A DNA stretch of 44,474 nt from CAZGMJ01 sp964649005 (lineage in GTDB: Bacteria > Planctomycetota > Phycisphaerae > Sedimentisphaerales > Anaerobacaceae): the NCBI GenBank assembly GCA_964649005.1, contig CAZYMD010000008.1, positions 1 through 44,474 on the forward strand. The letters run 5' to 3'. Shown here in pieces: positions 32,763 to 41,275 of the stretch (positions within the stretch are counted from its first letter, which is position 1; every line of letters starts with the position of its first letter). Under the pieces are notes generated by a model. The model saw only the letters and a program-made list of their open reading frames with translations, searched no databases and was not told the origin of the DNA. A program made the position numbers and the translations under genes.

Positions 32763-34022
32763 TTATGCGTGACGCACCCAGCGAAGAATCTCGCGCACAC
32801 CGGGGCGTTTGCCATACATCAGAATGCCCGTGCGGAAGATCTTGGCCGCCGCCCACATGGTGACAACAACACCCGCCAGCAGAACGACGAGAGACAGCAC
32901 AATCTCGATCTTGCTGATATTGTCGCTGGCTGATATGCGCAGCATCATCACCAAAGGAGTCAGTGGCGGTATGAACGACAGCGCCCTCGCCAGCAAACCG
33001 TCCGGCTCCTGCACGAGTTTAAACCAAGACAACAGCGGCAATATGAAAATCAGCATGATCGGCATCATCAGCCCCTGCGTTTCTTTGACGGTATTGCACA
33101 CAGACCCAACTCCCGCCAATAATGATGTGAACAGCAGGAAACCAGGCAGAAAATAAATCACGAAGTAAAACAACATCGCTGGTGGAATCTCGATCTCGAA
33201 GCCTTTATACCGAGCCGCTCCATAAGCTGCTACCCCCCAGATACTAACCACTGTCAGCCCTATCCCGGCAAGCCCTATGATCTTGCCCGCCATGAGCTGA
33301 AAAGGGCTTACAGCCGAGAGCAGCACCTCGATAACCCGCGAGCCTTTCTCTTCTATCACGCTGCTGAGCATATGCTGCCCCGTGCCGATCATCCCCATGA
33401 ACATCAGGTACATAAAGCAAAAAGGCACCATCATCTTCATTATCTTGTCACTCTCTCGCTGCACCTTCTGTTCGCCCTCGGTCTTGCCGACCTCGACAGT
33501 CTCGACAGGAACATGCCATGTCTTTGAGAGTTGCTCTGAAGAGATGCCCAGATTGTGGCATCGCACGTTGACAACCGATTGTCGCAACAGATTCTCGACC
33601 GTTCCAAGCATATCGAGGTCGCTGGCTTTTGGTTTGTGCGTATATAAGTGCAGCATGCCACTGCCGCTAATGATGTTCGGGTCCATAACCGCAAAAACGT
33701 CGATCTGACCGTTTCGCAGGCTTTCCTTTCCGTTGTCCTCAACATCCTTTGTGTGTACCTCGGAAAGCTGTATCGACCTGTTCGCATGAGACTCGTTGTA
33801 CTTGTCGATACCTGTTTTGATGTCCTCCGAAAGCCGCCCGGTCATGTCTGTCACTTCCAGTCGAAACACCGGGCGCACTTGGCTGCCTTTTTTGGTCATT
33901 CGTCCTGTGAAGAAAATGATCCCCGCCACGATCAGCGGCGCCATGAGAATACCAAGAACGAACGTTTTCGTCTTGACCGTCTCCGCGTATTCGCGCTGTG
34001 CAATTTTGCAAATCTTATTCAT
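32763..34022 (-). CDS. ABC-2-type transporter permease (NatB-like)
   Basis: A 419-aa permease. One N-terminal membrane helix (about 21-41) is followed by a large extracytoplasmic domain of about 150 residues, then five or six closely spaced helices (about residues 200-400), for example MAGKIIGLAGIGLTVVSIWG and LFYFVIYFLPGFLLFTSLLA. This topology is that of NatB and related ABC-2 exporters. The ATG at 34022 lies 8 nt inside the end of the ATPase gene, implying translational coupling. With the ATPase it forms an export pump. The family moves sodium, drugs, lipids or cell-surface material, and the substrate cannot be read from the sequence. Confidence 0.9.
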   Translation of the reverse strand: MNKICKIAQREYAETVKTKTFVLGILMAPLIVAGIIFFTGRMTKKGSQVRPVFRLEVTDMTGRLSEDIKTGIDKYNESHANRSIQLSEVHTKDVEDNGKESLRNGQIDVFAVMDPNIISGSGMLHLYTHKPKASDLDMLGTVENLLRQSVVNVRCHNLGISSEQLSKTWHVPVETVEVGKTEGEQKVQRESDKIMKMMVPFCFMYLMFMGMIGTGQHMLSSVIEEKGSRVIEVLLSAVSPFQLMAGKIIGLAGIGLTVVSIWGVAAYGAARYKGFEIEIPPAMLFYFVIYFLPGFLLFTSLLAGVGSVCNTVKETQGLMMPIMLIFILPLLSWFKLVQEPDGLLARALSFIPPLTPLVMMLRISASDNISKIEIVLSLVVLLAGVVVTMWAAAKIFRTGILMYGKRPGVREILRWVRHA

Positions 34023-34914
34023 CTTGTCCGACCATGTTTACGAATATCTCGTGCAGCGACGGCGTCTTCTCTTCGAATACTCGAATCCGAACTCGCTTTG
34101 CCAACGCCATAAGCAGCTCCTGCGTGTCTTCATTCTCTTCCAGCGAAATATCAATGCGCTTGCCGTCGGGTTTGACGGCCGTCACGCCGGGGATACTACT
34201 GATAAAGTCCGTTTCCCCTTCGACCTCCACACTGACCGTATGCAGCTTGTTCCGCTCTCGGATTTCTGCAAGGCTGCCGTCCAGAACCACCTGCCCCTTG
34301 TTAATCATGATGATCTTGTCACACAGCGTCTCGGCCTCATGCATCGCATGGGTGGAAAAGATCACCGTTCTGCCCTGTCCTTTCATCTGGGCGATAATCT
34401 CCTTGAGCAGGTCCGTATTAATAGGATCGAGCCCTGAAAACGGCTCATCCAGTATCAGCATCTCAGGATCGTTAATCGCCGTAACAGCAAATTGCAGCTT
34501 CTGGTGCATCCCCCGGCTAAGCTCCTCAACCTTCTTACCCGCCCAATCACGAAGCTCCATACGGTCGAGCCATTCGTTGACTTTTGGCCCCAACTCGCGA
34601 CCATCCATTCCCTTGATAGACCCGAAATACGTCAGCACCTTCGCCACCGTCATCTTGCGATACAATCCCCGCTCCTCAGGCATATACCCAACTCGCGCCC
34701 GTGCCGCCCCGACCGAATCATCCCCCAGAACCTCGATCCGTCCGGAATCAGGCTGGATAATATCCATGATCATACGAATTGTCGTTGTCTTGCCGGCGCC
34801 GTTCGGTCCGATGAAGCCGTAAACCGCCCCGGCCGGAATCTGCGCGCTTAAATCGCACACAGCGCGAACCTGCCCAAACGACTTGCTAACCTTATCCAGT
34901 ACTACTGCGTCCAT
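34015..34914 (-). CDS. ABC transporter ATP-binding protein (NatA-like)
   Basis: A 299-aa ATPase: Walker A GPNGAGKTT, Q-loop region near YMPEERGLY, signature LSRGM (usual form LSGGQ), Walker B LILDEP followed by FSGLDP, and an H-loop in STHAM. A C-terminal extension of about 90 residues (VEVEGETDF onward) is common in the drug/Na+ exporter subfamily. It powers the permease encoded directly downstream, whose start overlaps this gene by 8 nt. It is first in the minus-strand operon. A TTGACA-like element lies upstream at 35027-35032 on the minus strand, but I see no good -10 at the right distance. Confidence 0.93.
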   Translation of the reverse strand: MDAVVLDKVSKSFGQVRAVCDLSAQIPAGAVYGFIGPNGAGKTTTIRMIMDIIQPDSGRIEVLGDDSVGAARARVGYMPEERGLYRKMTVAKVLTYFGSIKGMDGRELGPKVNEWLDRMELRDWAGKKVEELSRGMHQKLQFAVTAINDPEMLILDEPFSGLDPINTDLLKEIIAQMKGQGRTVIFSTHAMHEAETLCDKIIMINKGQVVLDGSLAEIRERNKLHTVSVEVEGETDFISSIPGVTAVKPDGKRIDISLEENEDTQELLMALAKRVRIRVFEEKTPSLHEIFVNMVGQDE

Positions 34915-35049
34915 ACTGCTCGTTTCGAGTTACTGGCCTATCGCACCATGCCATGCGCCACGGCCGGCACACGGAAACATGGGATCACGAGATACCGTAT
35001 AAGGATAACCTGAATAATGCTAACGTGTCAAGTTTTGCCTGCATTGTCG

Positions 35050-35835
35050 TCAATTACCTTGCCACTTGATAACCGCCAGCACGGGGTCGTGGTCCGAAAC
35101 CACTGGTTCGTCAACGATGATTACCTCTTCAACCTTCCACGGATCGGATGCCCTGACGAGGATGTAGTCGATCTTCGAGTCCGGGGCGACGATGTCTGTC
35201 AAGCCGCTTCCAAGCAGAACATCCATAGGCTCACTGCCTGGCCGGGCATTGAAATCTCCCGCCAGAATTGCAGGGCCGGCCGTCTCCTTCGCAAATAGCT
35301 CACTTATGCGCCGAGTTTGCTGCAGACGGGTTTCATTGCTTTGATGACAAAGATGGGTTCCGACAAAAACGATAGGCCCAATATCCTCAAGCTCAATCAG
35401 GACCTCCAATGCCGCCCGTGGTTCCTGGCCGACATTGTATGGCAGGGGGTGTACAGCAGTCTTCTTGATCGCAAAACGCGAGAGGATCGCCTCGCCGTAT
35501 TGCCCGCCCTGGTAGGGCATCGCCTGTCCGAAAGCGTAGTGCATATTACAGAGCTTGCCTAACAAAGCTGCCTGATCCACCCCCGAAGCACGATGTGTTC
35601 CCTTATCCATTTCTTGCAGTGCAACGATATCAGGCGACAGGTCATTAATGACTTTCGCAAGACGCTCGTAATCGAACTTACTATCCATCGCTTCACCATG
35701 ATGGATATTGTAAGTCAACACGCGAAGCGTCCCTGGAGTCTGTAACCTGGCCGGTTGAAGCTGGCAGCCTGTCAGTACTATGAGCCATAAAGCTACTGAT
35801 ACATATATGGTGAATGTTCTTCTTGTCTGTTTCAT
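35050..35835 (-). CDS. Endonuclease/exonuclease/phosphatase-family lipoprotein
   Basis: A 261-aa lipoprotein of the EEP superfamily (DNase I-like fold). From ATG 35835 the signal ends in IVLTGCQ, a good lipobox; the frame is open from TTG 35904, but that adds a long basic region before the signal. Catalytic motifs: RVLTYNIHHGE, VALQEMD (metal Glu), GTHLCHQS, AGDFNARPGS, and VVSDHDPVLAVI (catalytic His). Substrates of such exported members range from nucleic acids to sphingomyelin and inositol phosphates; nothing here decides it. It sits 65 nt after the GH16 gene and is probably co-transcribed with it. The TTG alternative would overlap the GH16 stop by 4 nt. Confidence 0.9.
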   Translation of the reverse strand: MKQTRRTFTIYVSVALWLIVLTGCQLQPARLQTPGTLRVLTYNIHHGEAMDSKFDYERLAKVINDLSPDIVALQEMDKGTHRASGVDQAALLGKLCNMHYAFGQAMPYQGGQYGEAILSRFAIKKTAVHPLPYNVGQEPRAALEVLIELEDIGPIVFVGTHLCHQSNETRLQQTRRISELFAKETAGPAILAGDFNARPGSEPMDVLLGSGLTDIVAPDSKIDYILVRASDPWKVEEVIIVDEPVVSDHDPVLAVIKWQGN

Positions 35836-35900
35836 AGAGGCGACTTTATTTCTGAGCGTATAGTGTATGGCGAGAATAGACGCTGGCCTTGGCAATAACT

Positions 35901-36716
35901 TCAAGGCTTCTTCTGTTGATCATTCGGTTCAATTTTCTTCTGGTAAACACGAACGTAGTCAATGAACAAGCTGTCGGGCAGCTTCGCCTGGGCAATATCT
36001 CCGGCCCACTTTCCCACCTCCAGGCTTAGTATAATGTACTCTGCCCGATGCGAAACGCCCTTATCGCTGCGCCATGTCTCCTTGCCGTCAACGTAGAACA
36101 CGTATTGCTTATCCGTCCAGAGCAGCCCGAAAGTGTGCCAGCCCTTTTCGAGCCCGGCTACTTTCACGGTCTTGCCGTCTCTCGTATGATCCTTCCCGTA
36201 ACCATCCCAGTGTAGATTATGGTGCACCTTGTCGCCATCCTTGCGGAGATACTCGAAGATGTCGATCTCCGTTCCGGCCTTGCGAGAATCACCGACCGGA
36301 TTGCCCAGGCTCGGGCTCTGAAGCCAGAATGCGGACCAGTGGCCGATCTGCGTCTGGAGCCTTACCCTGCATTCGAAGTATCCGAACGTCGTCTCGAACT
36401 TGCCTTGTGTGCCGATCATCGCAGTATGATACACCTGGCCGTTGCGCTTTGTCGTTAGCACAAGGTGGCCTTTGCCATCCAATGAAACAGTATCCTTCAC
36501 GTTGATGGCATCACGCCGCGGTCCTAATCCCCTGTATCCCCATTTGCTCAAATCGAGCGTTTCGGCGTCAAACTCATCCGACCAGACAAGCTTGTAATCG
36601 CTTCCGATGGGCAGCCTTTTTCTAATTGCTTCACCCTCACACGTAGCGATAGAAAAGAGGACCGAGCCCACCGCAAAACATCGCAACAACCTCGTGAAAT
36701 CACAATATGCCTTCAT
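35901..36716 (-). CDS. Glycoside hydrolase family 16 enzyme
   Basis: A 271-aa exported beta-glucanase-type enzyme. A hydrophobic N-terminus (about 8-26, ending SIATCEG) could be a signal peptide or, with Cys26, a lipoprotein signal. The GH16 catalytic motif ExDxxE is at 150-155 (Glu150 nucleophile, Asp152, Glu155 acid/base). FETTFGYFECRVRL, SAFWLQSPS and a late FIDYVRVYQ complete the jelly roll. This points to endo-acting cleavage of beta-1,3, beta-1,4 or red-algal galactans; the subtype cannot be told here. It lies upstream of the EEP lipoprotein gene on the same strand. Confidence 0.92.
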   Translation of the reverse strand: MKAYCDFTRLLRCFAVGSVLFSIATCEGEAIRKRLPIGSDYKLVWSDEFDAETLDLSKWGYRGLGPRRDAINVKDTVSLDGKGHLVLTTKRNGQVYHTAMIGTQGKFETTFGYFECRVRLQTQIGHWSAFWLQSPSLGNPVGDSRKAGTEIDIFEYLRKDGDKVHHNLHWDGYGKDHTRDGKTVKVAGLEKGWHTFGLLWTDKQYVFYVDGKETWRSDKGVSHRAEYIILSLEVGKWAGDIAQAKLPDSLFIDYVRVYQKKIEPNDQQKKP

Positions 36717-36776
36717 AATCTTGTCTCTCCGTTATTGTCGAACACACTGTATATCAAACTGACTTCGCCTGGCCCG

Positions 36777-37637
36777 TCACCGAGACGTGGCTCTATACTT
36801 CTTCACAAAACCTGTCGGATTATAGCTTTCTTTCGCTTGCCTAAGGCCGGGGTCGCCAAGGTCCTGCTCCCGGTTCACAGTCTCATACTTGTCGGGTAAA
36901 ATCGACGCGAACGCCTGGTTTACAAATTGGTATAGGCCCTTGAATTGCTCACTGGGCACGGCTTTTTCGAAGTGTATTACGAAGCTTCCGCCAAGAGCCA
37001 GTTCTTCACCGAGACAGTACGAAACCGGTCTGCCGTCGATATATAGAATGCCTCCGCACAGTTGCAAGGGCCACATCTTTTCCAATGCATCCTTCGCGGC
37101 TTCGTAATCACCGGGCCCGCTGTGCTCCTGAGCCCACTCATCCAGAATCTGTATCGCATCCTCTCTATATTCCTCCAGAAGCGGTTTGGCCTGGCATTCA
37201 TTGTTCCTGATGAACAGGTTCAGCATGTTTTTCTTCCTGTGAAACTTCCGACCCGTCAGATTAACCAAATCTTCTCTTGCATAGAGATAATCGAAGTTGT
37301 CCCTGTCCTCGCAAACAGAATACCCCAATTCTGCCAGCGCCTTCGCTTGCAATTCCGTCGCGTCTTTCATCGTACCGTAATTGTCGAACAGCTCTCTGAG
37401 AACGTTCTCGTCGGGCAATCCAAAGGGGAGCATAAAAAAGGATTGGCCGCCATCCCAACCGGTTATGACAAATATCTCGCCAAGCCTACATATCCTGTAC
37501 TCATGTCTCTGGCGAAACAGGTAGATATTAGCGAACGTGAACTCCGATATCCCATCGGGAAGGGCCTGGAACCGAGGATGAAGAAGGGGTCGCAAGTCCA
37601 TCGTAATCTCCGAGAATTCAGGATACTCCACTATCAT
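36777..37637 (-). CDS. DUF2156 (phosphatidylglycerol lysyltransferase-like) protein
   Basis: A 286-aa soluble protein. EFTFANIYLFRQRHEYRI near the start and a two-GNAT-like layout ending in YETVNREQDLGDPGLRQAK resemble DUF2156, the catalytic portion of MprF-type aminoacyl-phosphatidylglycerol synthases without the flippase. Stand-alone DUF2156 proteins are widespread and their substrates are mostly unknown, so aminoacyl transfer to a lipid or peptide is inference. No membrane segment is visible. The start is ATG 37637. It is transcribed in the same direction as the GH16 gene 60 nt downstream and may be in the same operon. Confidence 0.8.
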   Translation of the reverse strand: MIVEYPEFSEITMDLRPLLHPRFQALPDGISEFTFANIYLFRQRHEYRICRLGEIFVITGWDGGQSFFMLPFGLPDENVLRELFDNYGTMKDATELQAKALAELGYSVCEDRDNFDYLYAREDLVNLTGRKFHRKKNMLNLFIRNNECQAKPLLEEYREDAIQILDEWAQEHSGPGDYEAAKDALEKMWPLQLCGGILYIDGRPVSYCLGEELALGGSFVIHFEKAVPSEQFKGLYQFVNQAFASILPDKYETVNREQDLGDPGLRQAKESYNPTGFVKKYRATSR

Positions 37638-38226
37638 TGGCTTAGCGCTTGCCTTTCGTTTGCCACATCATCATTATACGAATTCCAACAAATTTTCGTT
37701 CAATAGTCCCTGGTCATCCTAACGTGTTACGCCTGTTCAGAACGACCGACTATCACATCCACATAAAATCTACAGTGCTTTGCGCCGGAATTCAAGGATA
37801 ACACGCGCAGTTCGAAATCACCGCAAGGTATTATTCTTGACTATTACATCTCGCTTTTTGGAGCTAAACCTTCGTTACCATTTGCTTGCCTGTTGCCTTT
37901 CATAGGTAGATAAAGCTCTCAAAAACAACAGATCCACAGGGACAAGACAGGGCATCATAAACGCTCGGGAAAATGGAGGTGTCCGAAATGAATATTCTGC
38001 GATTCATACAAAGATTGTGGCGAGATATGAGCGGCTCCAAAGCAAATTTCACCGCAACAATCGACTCGCACAAATGGGAAAGCAAAATGGAAGTCTTCGT
38101 CAGTATGTCCACCCGTAGCCATTGACAGGCAACGCGAATAATCTCCGTCTGCAATCCTTTTTTCACAGTGGACTACAGGCAACATTCATTGTCAGTTTAT
38201 CCGGGCTTCTATAAAGGAGATATAAA
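37638..38226. other. Intergenic region between divergent genes
   Basis: About 590 nt separate the DUF2156 gene (minus) and the small lipoprotein gene (plus). The short open frames here look non-coding. I see no promoter pair or repeat strong enough to report. Confidence 0.45.
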
Positions 38227-38445
38227 ATGAATAGAATATTACAAATCGCTCTATTGACCTTGTCGCTTTTCTGCCTGGCCGGCTGCGATATCGACAGCCA
38301 TGAACACTACCACGTCCGAAGCAGGCCCGCGCCGGTTATGGCGCCGCCACCGCGATTTCATGGAAGGCCGGGTCCGCGAGTACACAGGTTGCCAATGCGA
38401 TCAGGCAGGCCATATGCGGACAGGCGAGGTGGTCGCCGACATTAA
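38227..38445 (+). CDS. Tiny His/Arg/Pro-rich lipoprotein
   Basis: A 72-aa protein with a textbook lipoprotein signal: MNRILQIALLTLSLF, then LAGC (Cys20). The mature part (about 52 aa) is rich in His, Arg, Pro and Gly (DSHEHYHVRSRPAPVM, RPGPRVHRLP). This could bind metal, nucleic acid or peptidoglycan, but no function can be assigned. AAAGGAG lies just upstream of the ATG with good spacing, so translation is convincing. A large GC-rich hairpin at 38506-38549 follows the stop by 60 nt and could also end this transcript, though on this strand it lacks a T run. Confidence 0.75.
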   Translation: MNRILQIALLTLSLFCLAGCDIDSHEHYHVRSRPAPVMAPPPRFHGRPGPRVHRLPMRSGRPYADRRGGRRH

Positions 38446-38495
38446 GCCTGCTTCGACCATTCGATTTCACACCGACTTGGGCTCGCTACGCTAAT

Positions 38496-38565
38496 AAAAA
38501 AAAACGCCCCTGAGCTGTGCGGAGAGGAGGGAGAGAAGGACTCAGGGGCCTTAAAAGTCTTTGTT
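38496..38565 (-). ncRNA. Candidate small RNA, about 70 nt, with anti-Shine-Dalgarno-like loop
   Basis: Read on the minus strand: a promoter (38572-38601), then about 16 nt of AU-rich leader, a perfect 9-bp stem (GCCCCTGAG/CTCAGGGGC, at 38541-38549 and 38506-38514), a 26-nt pyrimidine-rich loop containing CUCUCCCUCCUCUCC, and U9. The loop holds CCUCC, complementary to the GGAGG ribosome sites common in this window. Stem plus U9 is a strong intrinsic terminator. No minus-strand gene upstream needs it, so an independent RNA is the simplest reading; a bidirectional terminator for the lipoprotein gene is the alternative. The transcript start is inferred. Confidence 0.55.
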
Positions 38566-38571
38566 TACAAT

Positions 38572-38601
38572 ATGATAACATTGTTGTGCCATACAATTCA
38601 A
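38572..38601 (-). promoter_or_regulatory. Promoter for the candidate small RNA
   Basis: On the minus strand TTGAAT (38601-38596) and TATCAT (38577-38572) are separated by 18 nt. Five of six -10 positions and four of six -35 positions match the sigma70 consensus. Transcription would start near 38565. Confidence 0.5.
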
Positions 38602-39091
38602 CGGAAAAATTATGAAAAAATAACATTTCTGATCGGCGGGCCAATCCTCACCATCCAGGCCTCGGTCCGGCCGGCCCCGCATACTCGCGAATTCACTTAA
38701 ATCTCCATACGCAGAAAACGACCGATAACAACTATCGAGCGGCAATTCCCTTCTGCAGTGTTTTATGCAACTACTAACTGTCAGATCCGAAAGATCGCAG
38801 CTCCTGTTCTACAAGTACGCTGAATGATTATATATATAATTGTCGAATAGAGCCCGAAAAAGGCCTCGCCTGAGCCGGATTTGCTTGTGGCTTGTAGCTT
38901 GACCTATCGGTTGGTTAGATCAAAAGTTCCAACAGATTTATCCTGAGCCTCTGAATTTGGACCTTTCTTCGCTTTGGAATTTTGCATCAAAAAATGTATA
39001 ATGAGAACGTAGGATAAGGTGGGTTTTAACTCGTTCTTCCATTGAAGCTTGCTGCTATAACATCTTATATTAAAGAAGGCTTGACGCACCT
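38602..39091. other. Intergenic region with a promoter for the coiled-coil gene
   Basis: No gene is supported in this stretch of about 490 nt. It carries a perfect TATAAT at 38997-39002 with a weak TTTGGA 18 nt before it, which could start the transcript of the gene at 39092 near 39009. Confidence 0.45.
38973..39002 (+). promoter_or_regulatory. Candidate promoter of the coiled-coil gene
   Basis: TTTGGA (38973-38978), 18 nt, then a perfect TATAAT (38997-39002). The -35 is weak. The leader would be about 83 nt. Confidence 0.4.
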
Positions 39092-40921
39092 GTGAAAAAA
39101 AACAAGAAGATACTGCTATCGAAAAATTCCATCGTCAGACTGCTTTTAACAGCATTAGCTGTGAGTTTTTGTATGTCTGTCTGCATCGCTTCTTCGGAGA
39201 GAGAGCTTGGCATGCCCAGAGAGCACCTCAACGATCAGCTTTTCCAGGCCCTAAAGGCAAATCAGAGCAAGGTCGTTGAGCTGTGGCTCGAAGCGCGCGA
39301 AACTGAAGGTCCAAAGCGTAAAGCGCTCGAAGACCGTGCGCTGAAGCTCCAGAACAGCCTTGCCCAAGACGTCAATGATATGAAGGCTCGTTTCAGGAGC
39401 ACCCTGGAATTGACCAAACAAAGCTACGAGGCTGCGATCAAGCAGGCAAATCCACAGCTTACCGACGATGAGAGGGAGGCTTTAGAAGCAACTATCCTGG
39501 ATACGAAGCAGCAGTTGCGATCCTGGAAGTATTATCTCGAAGAATTCAAGAAACGATACTACTTGGACAGGGCGAAGAGCCGCAGGGAGATTGAAGAAGC
39601 AAAACAAGAGGGCATCCGAATCTACGAACAGTGCCTGGATATTTTGAAAAGGGAAGAGGGAGAGCTGCGCAAAGCAAAGGAGCAGTTGAGTTTCATTCAA
39701 AAGAGCCAGGCCTATGATTCCCTGGACCAGATGATCGAAGAGGAGGCCCGCGAGGATGAGACAACAAAGGAGCACATGAAATCCCTGGCTGGATATTTCA
39801 AGGGAGATCAGGCTGATGCGCAGAAGTGGGTGGATCACTACTCTAAAGCAGTCGCAGAAATGCAGCAGAAAATCTCAACGGGAGATTTCCGGCCTCAAGT
39901 CATGGGATACAGCGTCAATGAGTGGCGCACCGGCTTTATCGAGCCTATGCAAAATGGTCTTGCGGAAAGAGAAAAAGCATTTCGCAACAGCGAAACATAC
40001 GAGCAGCGCAGGGCCATTACGACTATTAATCATCTCCAGGTGTCTTTGGATTCATGCAATGAGAAGCTCAAGGGAAAGAGCGCCAAAATACAGCGGCTCG
40101 AAGAGGAAATGGCTTATCTGCAGAAGATGATCGACGCCACGTTCATTCCTGAAGTGCCTGATCCCAAAGAGACGCTCGACTACATTTGCGATGCGTTTAT
40201 GGGCCTGGGTCAGGTCGTCAGCGACCTCGGCCAGGCCGATGAAATTCTCAAGCTCATTAAGCTGAACAATCCCTGGAGCATTCTGGACTACGCGTGCGAA
40301 AGAGCCTACGGCAAAAGTTTCGTCAGCCTGCTCGCCGAAAAAACAGGCCTCGATAAGTATATGACGAACAAATGGGTAAAAATGGCTATCGAGGGAAAGC
40401 TCGTTGCAAATGCTCTAAGAGAGGAAGTAGCACGGAACATTCTTCCACAGGATGTCGTGGACAAGCTTCAGGCTTTGGATCAGATGCGGCGAGATCCAAA
40501 AACCTTTGTCAAAGAAAAGATAAACGCTGAGGTAGACAGTATGGTGGAAGCGAATCCTTTCCTGAAAGACACAATCCAAAAGGTCGAGCAGATTCGCAAT
40601 TTTATGACTGAGCCTCAGACTATTCAGGACGAGATCGAAAAGGAGTTCCTCAAGAAAGTCGAGCAGGTAGGCAAGGATACAGTTCTGTACAAGCAGCTTA
40701 ATGAAACTTACGAGAAACAGCGACAGAAACTCCAAGCCGCCCTCGAAAAGCAGCGGCAGCACGCCGATGCGCTGAAGAAGGGCGTTGCCACTGCAGTTGA
40801 CCGCGCAGTCAAAGAGTCCATAGTAAACCAGTATGCTCCCGAACTTATGGAAAGGGCCGGAAAGGTAAAAAGCACCGTGCAAAACTACGTCGATTCCGTC
40901 TCCGATGCCACGCAGGATTAG
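39092..40921 (+). CDS. Large exported coiled-coil protein
   Basis: A 609-aa exported protein. The N-terminus is basic (MKKNKKILLSKN), followed by a hydrophobic stretch and a plausible cleavage after CIASS. The mature part is almost wholly helical and rich in Glu, Lys, Gln and Leu. Heptad-like runs cover about 75-350 and 480-595, and a less charged segment near 355-430 may be a compact domain. It resembles a periplasmic or surface scaffold but matches no family I know. The start is GTG 39092, with AAGAAGG 14 nt upstream, which is far. A candidate promoter lies at 38973-39002, and a good terminator follows the stop by 2 nt, so it is monocistronic. Confidence 0.75.
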   Translation: MKKNKKILLSKNSIVRLLLTALAVSFCMSVCIASSERELGMPREHLNDQLFQALKANQSKVVELWLEARETEGPKRKALEDRALKLQNSLAQDVNDMKARFRSTLELTKQSYEAAIKQANPQLTDDEREALEATILDTKQQLRSWKYYLEEFKKRYYLDRAKSRREIEEAKQEGIRIYEQCLDILKREEGELRKAKEQLSFIQKSQAYDSLDQMIEEEAREDETTKEHMKSLAGYFKGDQADAQKWVDHYSKAVAEMQQKISTGDFRPQVMGYSVNEWRTGFIEPMQNGLAEREKAFRNSETYEQRRAITTINHLQVSLDSCNEKLKGKSAKIQRLEEEMAYLQKMIDATFIPEVPDPKETLDYICDAFMGLGQVVSDLGQADEILKLIKLNNPWSILDYACERAYGKSFVSLLAEKTGLDKYMTNKWVKMAIEGKLVANALREEVARNILPQDVVDKLQALDQMRRDPKTFVKEKINAEVDSMVEANPFLKDTIQKVEQIRNFMTEPQTIQDEIEKEFLKKVEQVGKDTVLYKQLNETYEKQRQKLQAALEKQRQHADALKKGVATAVDRAVKESIVNQYAPELMERAGKVKSTVQNYVDSVSDATQD

Positions 40922-40923
40922 AT

Positions 40924-40943
40924 TCGCGAAATCGCGATTTTTT
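40924..40943 (+). terminator. Rho-independent terminator
   Basis: TCGCG (40924-40928) pairs with CGCGA (40933-40937) around an AAAT loop, followed directly by T6 (40938-40943). It separates the coiled-coil gene from the Rex operon. Confidence 0.75.
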
Positions 40944-41136
40944 GAGCCTCTATAGGGACCGCTGGCTATCTTTCACGACTTCGAAAATAGCCTGTTTTCC
41001 TTTAATTAATACTCACCAGCGAGCAAATCCTACACCCACACATATATGCAATTTCCCTGTAGTTAAAATGGCGTGAGTCTGTCTTGGGTGCATAAAAACA
41101 ATGTTAAACAGGAGATAATCTCTTTTGGGGCCGGGA

Positions 41137-41156
41137 TATGTGAAAAATTTCACATA
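41137..41156 (+). promoter_or_regulatory. Rex operator
   Basis: TATGTGAAAAATTTCACATA is a near-perfect inverted repeat containing TGTGAA-N4-TTCACA, the core of the known Rex site TTGTGAA-N4-TTCACAA. It lies 7 nt before the -35 of the promoter upstream of rex, so the operon is likely repressed by its own first product when NADH is low. Confidence 0.88.
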
Positions 41157-41163
41157 AAACAAA

Positions 41164-41191
41164 TTGACATGAACAAAAAAGAAAGTATACT
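41164..41191 (+). promoter_or_regulatory. Promoter of the rex operon
   Basis: A perfect TTGACA (41164-41169), 16 nt, then TATACT (41186-41191). Transcription would begin near 41198 and give a leader of about 78 nt. The Rex operator is just upstream. Confidence 0.75.
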
Positions 41192-41275
41192 GTAATAATA
41201 TATGATATAGTAAACAATACAGACGTATATGTTGGATGTAAAAAATGTAGCTAATAAGAGTTGTGAGGTTTTTCA

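Noticed and set aside
35003..35032. TTGACA on the minus strand before the ABC transporter genes
   Set aside because: No acceptable -10 at 16-18 nt; the nearest TTATAC is 23 nt away.
38551..38745. Minus-strand open frame of 64 codons upstream of the candidate small RNA
   Set aside because: No ribosome site and unlike a protein; it also covers the predicted promoter of the small RNA.
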